Below are positions 12,691 through 21,305 of a DNA stretch of 29,774 bases, piece by piece. The position numbers and the translations under genes are program-made. This DNA comes from a virus. Every line of letters begins with the position of its first letter. Within the stretch, counting starts at the first letter, position 1. The stretch spans positions 1-29,774 of IMG/VR virus record IMGVR_UViG_3300030012_002497, one strand, 5' to 3'. The notes below the pieces were generated by a model. That model had not been told where the DNA came from. It did not search any database and saw only the letters and a list, made by a program, of their open reading frames with translations.

Positions 12691-14175
12691 ATGAACTTAA
12701 AAGAAATGCGGGAAATGGTTGCTTCTATTTTGGATTACGATCCTGATGTGCAATCTTACCGCGATGAGATTACCCGATACATTAATGAAACTTATAGAAA
12801 CTGGTTTACTAGTCGTCCCTATGAGTTTTCACAAAAAACTGTTGATGTATACACTATGCCAGATGGAACCGCTCCATCTGCTGCTATTACATCATCAACA
12901 ACAGAAGTAAGAAACTTCATACAATGTGCAGCACTAGATAGAGATGATCAAACAGAAGTAGGTTTTGTCAACAGATTTACACTATCACATGAAGGTAGTA
13001 TTGCTATCATTACAGGTGCAGCTAACTCAGATAATAACGGCACATACATAATCGATAAGGTTGATTTTGGAGACAACAGAGTATACGTCAGTAAACTTTC
13101 TTCAACACCCCAGGTTGACTGGTATACAACTGCTTTGGATTCCATCAATGTGGCTTGTCAACAACGCTACATTACTCTACCACCAGATTGCACAGACATA
13201 CTTGGATGTGGTATACGAAACATACCAGAAGCAGGTAGCGGAACAAATGCTTTGGGTAGAATCTATAACTTGACCAGAAGAAAAGACGAAGATCTAGATT
13301 TACGCTACGATCTTGAAGGAACACCAACTGAGTTTGTGGTTTATGATGGCTATCCAGAACACACAGTTGACATTGACCAGTTTACACCAAGAGCTGGTAA
13401 AGATTTTACAGTAGACGAAGTCAGTTCTACACCAGCATGGCCAACAGGAACCTATGAGTTCAAGATGAGTTATGTTTGGAGAGGTGTAGAATCACAACTA
13501 TCAGATGCATTCTCACTAACAATCACAAGTGGTAAGAAACCACGCTTCAATACAAACGATACAACCAAACAAGGATTCAAAGGATTGCGAAAGAAGTTTT
13601 ATGTCCGTGCAAAATCTATTGTAGGTAAAGACGGTAAAGATCATGAAGAATCATTCTTCAGAGATTTATCTGCACAGGTTGTTAAAACATCACCAAATAC
13701 TGGTGCTTCACAATACTCTTTCTACTTGATAGATGATGATGAAACACAAACAGAATGGTCGCAAGCAACAAACTTAGAGATTAGCGCTGCTGATGATCTC
13801 TTCAGGTTTCCAAGAGAAGAAGTAAACATTGGCTACAGAAAGAGAATACGACTCTATCCTCGCCCAGCAGCAATAACACCAATAGAGATACGATACGTTT
13901 TCACACCTGAAGATTTATCTGATGACTTTGACAGGCCAAAATGTCCTGATGATACTCACAGATACATTGTTTATCGAGTGTGTGCAGAAACATTTATGAA
14001 ACACAACAATCCTGACATGGCAGATTTTTACGACAGGAAAGCAGAGAAAGAGTTGTTGAAAGTAGATAACAAGTATTTGACACAAAGGTCAGCATACTAT
14101 GTCAAAGATTCTTTTATTTCCGGCCCATTAAGAGTTCGCCCATTTCAGACGCTTACTAGATTACCGGATGCATAA
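12691..14175 (+). CDS. Putative head-tail connector/adaptor protein
   Basis: The protein has 494 residues. The N-terminus (YRDEITRYINETYRNWFTSR) is a helical segment like those of head-tail adaptor or tail-tubular-A-type proteins of short-tailed phages, and the residue pattern RYINETY is frequent in such connectors. The middle, about residues 235-330, looks like an Ig- or fibronectin-type beta domain (GTYEFKMSYVWRGVESQLSD). A helical C-terminal part includes RYIVYRVCAETFMKHNNPDM. It probably joins the portal ring to the tail nozzle. GAGG precedes the ATG. The next gene starts in its stop codon (TAATG at 14173-14177). Confidence 0.5.
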   Translation: MNLKEMREMVASILDYDPDVQSYRDEITRYINETYRNWFTSRPYEFSQKTVDVYTMPDGTAPSAAITSSTTEVRNFIQCAALDRDDQTEVGFVNRFTLSHEGSIAIITGAANSDNNGTYIIDKVDFGDNRVYVSKLSSTPQVDWYTTALDSINVACQQRYITLPPDCTDILGCGIRNIPEAGSGTNALGRIYNLTRRKDEDLDLRYDLEGTPTEFVVYDGYPEHTVDIDQFTPRAGKDFTVDEVSSTPAWPTGTYEFKMSYVWRGVESQLSDAFSLTITSGKKPRFNTNDTTKQGFKGLRKKFYVRAKSIVGKDGKDHEESFFRDLSAQVVKTSPNTGASQYSFYLIDDDETQTEWSQATNLEISAADDLFRFPREEVNIGYRKRIRLYPRPAAITPIEIRYVFTPEDLSDDFDRPKCPDDTHRYIVYRVCAETFMKHNNPDMADFYDRKAEKELLKVDNKYLTQRSAYYVKDSFISGPLRVRPFQTLTRLPDA

Positions 14176-16352
14176 TGAAAACACCAGGCAAACTTGAAAT
14201 AAAACCTTTTATAGGAATAGACGAACGTATTCCAGCACCTTCCAACAGCACACAGCTGATAGAGAATCTTACATACGATGCTCATACAAAAACTTGGAAC
14301 AACTTTCTTGGTTTTGAAGAGTTTTTTCATACAACTAACAGGCCATACGGTGGATCTGGTGTTAGTCAAATCTATGATCCAGCAAGCATAGACAGCATTT
14401 ATTGTTATCAAAGACACAACTCAGCACAACAATGGTTTTTGTTTGAGCAAGAAGGAAAGCTAAAGTATTTGGTGCCATCTTCAGGACAAGCAGCCAATCA
14501 GGTTGCACAAACACTAGAAGAAGAGCGACACATACCAACAATACAAGAAGCTCATACAAACTACACACCATACGGTCGCTATGTCATTATTACAAATGGT
14601 GTTGATGGCCCACTAAAATACAGAGGTGGTGATAGAATCTATCCACTTGGTTGGGATAGACGACCAGGTTCACCAGAAGTTATTACACCTTTCGATTATG
14701 ATAGCAACAACAAGCCAATGAGTTATGTAGAAGCACTATCAGATTTTGAGTTAGGAAATAATGAACTGGGTGGTGGTTCTCTGTTCAAATCACAGGTGTT
14801 TCAAGGTGTTGGTTTCGTTACGGGATCTGATGGACAGAATGAATACAAATACAAGGTGAGCTTTGTAAATGAAGCAGGATCAGAATCACCAATCTCAGAA
14901 GCTTCACGTCCTATCAAGTGGACAACCAAAGACATTACAAAAGGCACAAACGAGTATGCAAACAGAGCATGTCCAGTTATGGAAATACCAGTAGGGCCAC
15001 AAGGTGTCGTTGCTAGAAAACTATACAGAACCAACAATGGAGGTTCTGATTTCTTTTTCTTAGATCAAATAGACAACAATACAGATGATTTTTATGTTGA
15101 CTTCAGACAAGACACACAACTCGGTTCTAGTGCACCACTAGATTCAGAATCTATTGTAATGCCTGCCAATGGTGGTAGATTTACTGCTACATTCAAAAAC
15201 TGCTTGTTTATTGATGGAGGTATTTCAGATGGCACAAGAATCTACTATAGCCAGCCTAATCAACCTGATACATTTAAGGATTCTAACTTCTTCGATGTCG
15301 GAACAAGAGAAGGTGGAGACATTACAGGTTTTGAGGTGTATTACAACTCACTTCTAGTATTCAGAGAACAAGCAATAGATTTGATACGAGGTGATGCTCT
15401 GAATGGCTTTGAGTTGGTGCCTTTTATAACTGGCATCGGTTGTCGTTCACCACACTCTGTCGTTAACGTGCCTACCATAGGGATTATGTTTCTAGGCCAA
15501 GACGGCGTTTACTGCATCAAAGGTGGATTGGATGGTGGTGCAAACTTACAAATAGAGAAAAAGTCAGATCCAATACAACAATACATAGAAAGATTATCAC
15601 TTGATGGATTAGCAAGTGCTGTTAGTATTTACTCATCACAATGGCGTGAAGTGCACTTCTATGTTGCAGCTGATGATGGACACAGATTGACAATGGGTTT
15701 GATTTACCACATAGATTCTGCTAGTTGGTCATTTAGAGATAACAAAGAGTGGGGTGTTAACTGCATTACAACCGACAAAGACAGCAATCTGATCTATGGT
15801 AGGTGGTATGACCAAGATCCAGCAGTAGTTGGACAAACAAACAGAGGTATTTATGTTATCAGTAGAAAGCGCACGGCTGGCACATTTAACGCGGGTAATG
15901 ATGAGGTGCCGGATTATCAAGATGCGGCGATGCCACCTTCTAAGATACGAACACAATGGTTAGATTTTGGCCAACCATTCTTGAAGAAGAACATCAAGTA
16001 TGTTTATCTTTACATCTTGACAACAGGTAATCAGGTGCCATCTCTTGGTTTTTACAAAGACAGAGAATGGGACAATGAATCTGATGCACAAAGAAACTTA
16101 ATGCAACGTGCAGATCACCGTTCACAACCTGTGTATGAACCTGTAGATCCGGATCAAGAAGACAGTCAAGCACTATGGGGAACTGCAAAGTGGCAAAACA
16201 AACTCTTGACACAAGTAAGATACGCTGTGGATTTGAAAGCTGTGTCTGAGTTTGCATTCGAGATAGAAGCTTTTGAAGCTTTCACAATCATGGGCTACGC
16301 AGTAGAATACACAGCAAATGGAACAGAAACAATAAGAGGAAGGCAAGGATAA
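14175..16352 (+). CDS. Tail nozzle / DNA-stabilisation-like protein
   Basis: The protein has 725 residues. Repeated beta-rich segments, such as VSFVNEAGSESPISEASR, RIYYSQPNQPDTFKDSNF and GIGCRSPHSVVNVPTIGIMF followed by LGQDGVYCIKGG, resemble the beta-propeller-like proteins of the P22 gp10 / T7 tail-tubular-B class. These plug the portal and form the tail nozzle. The motif 'G-I-G-C...S-V-V...G...F-L-G-x-D-G-V-Y' is typical of that class. It is coupled to the preceding gene by TAATG and to the next by another TAATG. Long-tail proteins are absent, so this is likely the main tail tube component. Confidence 0.6.
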   Translation: MKTPGKLEIKPFIGIDERIPAPSNSTQLIENLTYDAHTKTWNNFLGFEEFFHTTNRPYGGSGVSQIYDPASIDSIYCYQRHNSAQQWFLFEQEGKLKYLVPSSGQAANQVAQTLEEERHIPTIQEAHTNYTPYGRYVIITNGVDGPLKYRGGDRIYPLGWDRRPGSPEVITPFDYDSNNKPMSYVEALSDFELGNNELGGGSLFKSQVFQGVGFVTGSDGQNEYKYKVSFVNEAGSESPISEASRPIKWTTKDITKGTNEYANRACPVMEIPVGPQGVVARKLYRTNNGGSDFFFLDQIDNNTDDFYVDFRQDTQLGSSAPLDSESIVMPANGGRFTATFKNCLFIDGGISDGTRIYYSQPNQPDTFKDSNFFDVGTREGGDITGFEVYYNSLLVFREQAIDLIRGDALNGFELVPFITGIGCRSPHSVVNVPTIGIMFLGQDGVYCIKGGLDGGANLQIEKKSDPIQQYIERLSLDGLASAVSIYSSQWREVHFYVAADDGHRLTMGLIYHIDSASWSFRDNKEWGVNCITTDKDSNLIYGRWYDQDPAVVGQTNRGIYVISRKRTAGTFNAGNDEVPDYQDAAMPPSKIRTQWLDFGQPFLKKNIKYVYLYILTTGNQVPSLGFYKDREWDNESDAQRNLMQRADHRSQPVYEPVDPDQEDSQALWGTAKWQNKLLTQVRYAVDLKAVSEFAFEIEAFEAFTIMGYAVEYTANGTETIRGRQG

Positions 16353-17032
16353 TGGCATACAGATGGAGATACAATAGTATAACAGGATCAATGATCGTTG
16401 ATGGTAGAGAATACGACAAGAACTATTCACAATACGTCTCAGTTCTAAATGGTGGTATGGATAGAGACAATCTACCTGTAAACACAATAACATTCGACGA
16501 CTTTGAAGAGAAAAGTGTAGGTAGATGGCAAACAGTAGACAACATAAATGCAGAAGACGACTGGACAACATCAGCTGATGGCAACTTTTCAGGTGGAACA
16601 GTAAATCCAAGAGGCAATACTATCAATGGTTTGAAATACGGTAAAGAACCAATCGAAGGTGGTGGCTTCTGGTGGCCTGTAGGTAATGCTTTGAACATGG
16701 CATGTGAAGAAGGAATGGCAGTAATCAGATTCCACATCAATAGCTTTGTTCCGAAATACTACCACTATTATGTAAGAGGATCAACAGATAGAGTTGCAAG
16801 AAGATCTAGACAGTTTAAGATAGAAGTAGATGGTGTTGAAGTAAGTAGAACATCAGAAATCTTTCAGGCTTTTCACGCTTCACAGATGTTTGTTCAAGTG
16901 CCAATCTCAAAAGGTAAACATGAGTTTCAAGTTTATTGCAAAGTGCCGGCACAGAAAGAAGCAGATGATGGAAACGCTGTTCATCTCAACTACTGGGGCG
17001 GTCAACTATCAGTTCATAACAGGAGAAGATAA
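16352..17032 (+). CDS. Virion-associated beta-sandwich protein (fibre/appendage)
   Basis: It encodes 226 residues with N-terminal QYVSVLNGGMDRDNLPVNTI, a motif also seen in modified form in the next two genes. The C-terminal half (FHINSFVPKYYHYYVRG ... FKIEVDGVEVSRTSEIF ... ISKGKHEFQVYCKVP) alternates beta strands like a jelly-roll or sandwich domain. It is coupled by TAATG on both sides. It is probably a tail appendage or spike component bound through its N-terminus. No family is named. Confidence 0.5.
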   Translation: MAYRWRYNSITGSMIVDGREYDKNYSQYVSVLNGGMDRDNLPVNTITFDDFEEKSVGRWQTVDNINAEDDWTTSADGNFSGGTVNPRGNTINGLKYGKEPIEGGGFWWPVGNALNMACEEGMAVIRFHINSFVPKYYHYYVRGSTDRVARRSRQFKIEVDGVEVSRTSEIFQAFHASQMFVQVPISKGKHEFQVYCKVPAQKEADDGNAVHLNYWGGQLSVHNRRR

Positions 17033-18135
17033 TGAGCAGAATAAAACTAGTCAACTTTTATCCAAGTAATCAGACAACAAGTGCAACAGAAGCAAATGCA
17101 AACAATAGTGCAATCAATGGTTCTACACAAAAACTGGATGACGAAAATGTAAGAAATCAAGGTATTGACATGGTAAATCTAGGTGATAACCCACACCTCA
17201 GGTTTACAGCAAGACAAGACAATGGTGCTTATGCATCTCTTGGCACTGCACCTTCAACACACAACGGATGGATCTACAATGCATTTACTATCCCGGGCAC
17301 GCCAGCAGGTCAACATTATTCTCAGACAGGTTCTGTCAACGCTGTTTTTGAGTATCCTATTAATCACGATAATAGTTTTACTTTCAATACCGCAGCCAAC
17401 AAAGGAACAAAAATCCAAGTCAACGGAACCGACGGAATAGCATTAGCACATCATCAAAAAATACAAGTAAACTGGAATGTAAATCTATGGGACATTTATC
17501 ACAACGGAACAAAATCAAGGCTCGTTCCACAGCACTACATGAGCCAACTAGTGGATACTGCAAGATCAGGTATAGGTGTAGGAGAATACTACTACCTAAT
17601 CTATCCAAAGTTCAACACCATTAGTTCAGCATTGGTAGACACTGACTTCAAAACAGCAGACGATGCAGGCTTTTATCAAGCAGGTGTAGGCGGATCTCAA
17701 GCTTACTATGATCCTGATGATCTAACAAACGGCAACTCAGATGTGCAGTTTTCATACAACAATAGAAGATTTGACCATTGCTCTGTTGTTCCAATGCACC
17801 TGATTACAGCAACACAAACTGCTTCAGGTGGTGGTAGATTTGCTGCTTATGCAACATACGACTTCTCATCACAAGAGTTTGCAACCGCAGGGCCAGCAAT
17901 GCAGATTCTTGGTCAACATACATTTAATGTCAATGTTGCGAATGGTGGTGGGAAGACGCTGTATGGCGTTCAGATGTTCATAAGTGGGCCGTATAGGGTA
18001 AACTCAACTGGACAGTTTCTTGAATCCCAGATAACGGATCCGACCAACGCTAAGTATGGTGTCGATGTTTCTGTAGTTTTGGAAAGAGCAGCTGTAGAAA
18101 TAGAAATCATCAATCCACAATCAGCGAGGTCATAA
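17032..18135 (+). CDS. Virion/fibre protein
   Basis: It encodes 367 residues, Asn/Thr/Gly-rich. The N-terminus (SAINGSTQKLDDENVRNQGI) resembles the short attachment motif of the proteins on either side. The rest is a succession of beta strands with aromatic residues, for example GGGRFAAYATYDFSSQEF and TLYGVQMFISGPYRVNSTGQ, as in phage fibre or spike heads. TAATG couples it to both neighbours. It is probably one of several tail fibre proteins assembled on the nozzle. Confidence 0.5.
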   Translation: MSRIKLVNFYPSNQTTSATEANANNSAINGSTQKLDDENVRNQGIDMVNLGDNPHLRFTARQDNGAYASLGTAPSTHNGWIYNAFTIPGTPAGQHYSQTGSVNAVFEYPINHDNSFTFNTAANKGTKIQVNGTDGIALAHHQKIQVNWNVNLWDIYHNGTKSRLVPQHYMSQLVDTARSGIGVGEYYYLIYPKFNTISSALVDTDFKTADDAGFYQAGVGGSQAYYDPDDLTNGNSDVQFSYNNRRFDHCSVVPMHLITATQTASGGGRFAAYATYDFSSQEFATAGPAMQILGQHTFNVNVANGGGKTLYGVQMFISGPYRVNSTGQFLESQITDPTNAKYGVDVSVVLERAAVEIEIINPQSARS

Positions 18136-18815
18136 TGGCATACTCAGCCCCAAACAGTTTTTCAACTGGAAACAAAATAAACGGCTCACAAGTAGAGCAA
18201 AACATTGATGTTTTACAATCTTATGTCAATGGTGGCATCTCTAGTGTCGACATAAATCCACAAAGTGGACATGAGTTCGGCTTCAAGCATGTTATGAAAG
18301 GTGAATACTTTCCTATCAACAACAGCTATGAGTTTGCAACTGGTATAAATCAAGGCACTCTTGGAAACAACAATGCAGGTGGTTATGCAGCCGACATTAT
18401 TGGAGATTTCAAGGCATCAGGAACAGGTATAGATTTTTACTTAGAAGAAGATGCTGATGTTTACATCCACATTACATGCTATCCAAGAACAATGAGTAGT
18501 TTGAATGCAGCACAAGTAGGATTGAGTAGTAGAACAACAACAATGGCAGTAAGAAAAACTAGCGAGATAGCAAGTAAAGCAGTTTCAACATCAGCATTTA
18601 TGACAGAATCAGAGTTTGGTGTTGGCAACGGTGCATCAAACGATGGTGGAATACAAGGATTAGAAAGAAGAAGGCCAGCTGGTTTCTTTTTCTCAGGCTA
18701 TCACGCAGCTGGTGAACATAAGTATAGATTACAAGTAAATACAAATGACAGGTCGACAGCACTTTTCTTTTATCAGATCAATGTTTATGCATACTATCGA
18801 CCAACAACAGTTTAG
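18135..18815 (+). CDS. Virion/fibre protein
   Basis: It encodes 226 residues. Near the N-terminus NIDVLQSYVNGGISSVDI repeats the attachment-like pattern of the two upstream genes. The remainder is beta-rich and low-charge, ending KYRLQVNTNDRSTALFFYQI, as in small fibre heads. It starts in the previous stop codon (TAATG). It may be a third paralogue of the same appendage family. Confidence 0.5.
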   Translation: MAYSAPNSFSTGNKINGSQVEQNIDVLQSYVNGGISSVDINPQSGHEFGFKHVMKGEYFPINNSYEFATGINQGTLGNNNAGGYAADIIGDFKASGTGIDFYLEEDADVYIHITCYPRTMSSLNAAQVGLSSRTTTMAVRKTSEIASKAVSTSAFMTESEFGVGNGASNDGGIQGLERRRPAGFFFSGYHAAGEHKYRLQVNTNDRSTALFFYQINVYAYYRPTTV

Positions 18816-18850
18816 GAAAAATAAAGAGCAATAAATAGGAGGCGTATACT

Positions 18851-19597
18851 ATGGATCCATTAACAGCAACAGCACTGGCGATAGGCGGTGCAAAACTGGT
18901 TGGAGGAGTAATCAAAGGGGTCGGCGACTACAGAGCCATGGCACCCAGCGAGGTTTTGACCGAACGTATTGAAGAGCTACAAAGGCTGCAAGAAGCAGAT
19001 GCTTTGGGTTTGACAGGACAGGAAAGATCTGCGTATGTTCAAGCATTTATGGATCCACAAAGAGCACTAGCTGCAGAGCAAATGGGACAAAGCCAAGCTC
19101 TATCAGCAATGGCTCAGGATTCTGGTGAACAGCTAAGAAGATTACGAGCACAAGAAGAACAGGTGCAAAGAGCACAAAGCGAAGCAGGTAGACAAATAGA
19201 ACTACTCAATCAGCAACAAGCACGAGCACAAGAACAAGAACTACAACAACTGGAACTAACTGAAGAACAAAGAGCAAGAGCAAGAGAACAAGCACTATTC
19301 AGTATGATAGGTGGTGGTATACAAGATGTAGGTGCATTGAGTGGACAAATCATAGCAGCAGAAGAACTAGCAGGTGATGATGCAGGTTCCTTCTCTGCAG
19401 CACAACTACAAGGTTTAGGTGCAGCATACGGATACAACTTTCCAAACTACGCTCCTCAACAGCCACAACCATTCAATCCAGCGATGGGTGGTATGATGTT
19501 TGGATTCCCTCCAGGTATGTATGGCTATAATCCACAAACTGGTTTACCCATTCAACCAGCAGCACCAGCAGCACAAGTCGGAACAGGAGAAGAATAA
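18851..19597 (+). CDS. Internal virion protein, T7 gp14-like layout
   Basis: The protein has 248 residues. An N-terminal hydrophobic Gly/Ala-rich stretch (PLTATALAIGGAKLVGGVIK) is followed by ~100 residues of Gln/Glu/Ala coiled coil, then a Pro/Gly/Met-rich tail (GGMMFGFPPGMYGYNPQTGL). A hydrophobic N-terminus with a coiled coil, placed right after the tail genes and before two long internal proteins, is the arrangement of T7 gp14, gp15 and gp16, which are ejected with the DNA. GGAGG stands before the ATG. The similarity is in layout, not in sequence. Confidence 0.5.
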   Translation: MDPLTATALAIGGAKLVGGVIKGVGDYRAMAPSEVLTERIEELQRLQEADALGLTGQERSAYVQAFMDPQRALAAEQMGQSQALSAMAQDSGEQLRRLRAQEEQVQRAQSEAGRQIELLNQQQARAQEQELQQLELTEEQRARAREQALFSMIGGGIQDVGALSGQIIAAEELAGDDAGSFSAAQLQGLGAAYGYNFPNYAPQQPQPFNPAMGGMMFGFPPGMYGYNPQTGLPIQPAAPAAQVGTGEE

Positions 19598-21303
19598 TGC
19601 CACCTCAAGCAGAGTTTTACACAGACGCGTATTTGAAAACGCACATGCAAAGATACCAGATGGCACTACAGATGGTGCAACAACAGAAAGCAACTGAGTT
19701 TATGGTAGCTCAAATGTTGAGTGAACAAATCAGAAACTTAGATAGACAGATTGCATCCATCAAAGGTGCTAGCTCTTCTTCAGAGTTTAATCAACTTATC
19801 AAGGCTTACCAACTAAAACAATCTGTTATCTCAGATTCGAAAAGAAGACAGATACAAATCGCTCAGGATGTTAATGACATCTTTGATACATCATCTGCTT
19901 TACCATCGATTAGTAATGCAGCAGATACTTTTGCAAAATCACTGGCAACTGCAGGTTCTATAGAATCTAAGACAAAAAGAAGTGCTGGTTCTGTTGGTGG
20001 CTATAGTAGAAGCACAGATCAAGCAAAGGCAGTAGCAGCTGCAACTTATACAAACTTCAAAGCAGACGCTTACAGAAATGGACAACAAATAAAGTTTGAT
20101 GCAAATGATGCAACTATCAGAAAAGCTATTGCTCAAACGATGGGTGTATTGGAATCTGACATTGACACTGTTGACAATCAAAGAGAAGCAATGTTGAAAG
20201 ATCGCTTGGATAAACAAGGTGGTCAAGCTGTTGATGATACAACATTAGATCAGCTCATCAAAGATGCAGGTGCTCAACCAGGTCAGACAACACCTAGTCA
20301 AACAAAAGGTGCAGTAGAGCAGCTTCTACAAAGAAGAACAGCACTTGAAACACAACAAACAGCAGCTTTACAAAAAGCAACTGCGACACCAGAAGCACAA
20401 ATGCAACAAGCAAAACAGCTATACAGATCTCAGTTCGCACCAAAAGCTACACAAAGAAAGGCAAACTTTGAAAACTACTTGTTGACATTGTCGCAACCAC
20501 AACAACAAATCTTCTTAGGTTATGAAAACACTACACCTCGACAAGCTAAGTTTATGTTTGGGCCAAGACAAAAGATTGCAGGTGATCCAGTAAAAGAAGC
20601 AGCTTATGATCTTTACTATGCTGCACAAAAAGAAAGAAGACAAGGTAAAGCACCCGGATACTTGATTCATACAAAAGTAGAAGAGCTTTTTCCAAACGAT
20701 CAGGCAAAACAACAACAAGTTTTAGGCCTTATCTTCAGAGCAACTGAAATAGAAACACAATCAGGCATTGAAAAGGCACAAACAAGAACACAAGAACTCA
20801 AAGATCTTGCTGCAAAGAAAGCAGAAAAAGCTATAAAGAAAGAACAAGATGATAGAAACATGTTCGAAAAAGGTTTTGATGCATTCATGGGATTGTTTGG
20901 TGATAGAATAGATACAGGTGCACCTGCTGCTCCTGTTGACATACCAACAGAAGAAGATGTTATCTTTGATGAGAGTGGTGGATCAATAAACATACAAGGT
21001 GATGTTGAAGAACAAGCACCAGAAGAGATACCAGATCCACCGGCAGATGTTGAAAACCCTCTTCCAACACCTCCATTTGATCCAAGCATCTACACAATAG
21101 ATAATCCTTTCGTAACGAAAGCTTATGATGATGGAAAGAGAAAAGGAACATACTCATACTTCATCAAACCTGATGGTAGCTATGGTATGATCGGCCTTTC
21201 CGGAACAGAAGTAGACATTTCAAGCAATACACAAGCACTAGGTGATGCACAAAAAGAGTTTGAAGCGTTCAAAGCAGCACAAGAAGCAGCACCTCAGGAG
21301 TAG
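19597..21303 (+). CDS. Internal virion/ejection protein
   Basis: The protein has 568 residues, Gln/Ala/Lys-rich and mostly helical, with repeated coiled-coil segments (IRNLDRQIASIKGASSSSEF, KAEKAIKKEQDDRNMFEKGF). A Pro/Glu-rich acidic linker (EEQAPEEIPDPPADVENPLP) lies at about residue 470. A short beta domain is at the C-terminus (KGTYSYFIKPDGSYGMIGLS). It starts in a TAATG overlap with the gp14-like gene and lies 2 bp before the giant gene at 21306. It is probably the gp15-like member of an ejectosome set. Confidence 0.5.
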   Translation: MPPQAEFYTDAYLKTHMQRYQMALQMVQQQKATEFMVAQMLSEQIRNLDRQIASIKGASSSSEFNQLIKAYQLKQSVISDSKRRQIQIAQDVNDIFDTSSALPSISNAADTFAKSLATAGSIESKTKRSAGSVGGYSRSTDQAKAVAAATYTNFKADAYRNGQQIKFDANDATIRKAIAQTMGVLESDIDTVDNQREAMLKDRLDKQGGQAVDDTTLDQLIKDAGAQPGQTTPSQTKGAVEQLLQRRTALETQQTAALQKATATPEAQMQQAKQLYRSQFAPKATQRKANFENYLLTLSQPQQQIFLGYENTTPRQAKFMFGPRQKIAGDPVKEAAYDLYYAAQKERRQGKAPGYLIHTKVEELFPNDQAKQQQVLGLIFRATEIETQSGIEKAQTRTQELKDLAAKKAEKAIKKEQDDRNMFEKGFDAFMGLFGDRIDTGAPAAPVDIPTEEDVIFDESGGSINIQGDVEEQAPEEIPDPPADVENPLPTPPFDPSIYTIDNPFVTKAYDDGKRKGTYSYFIKPDGSYGMIGLSGTEVDISSNTQALGDAQKEFEAFKAAQEAAPQE

Positions 21304-21305
21304 TA

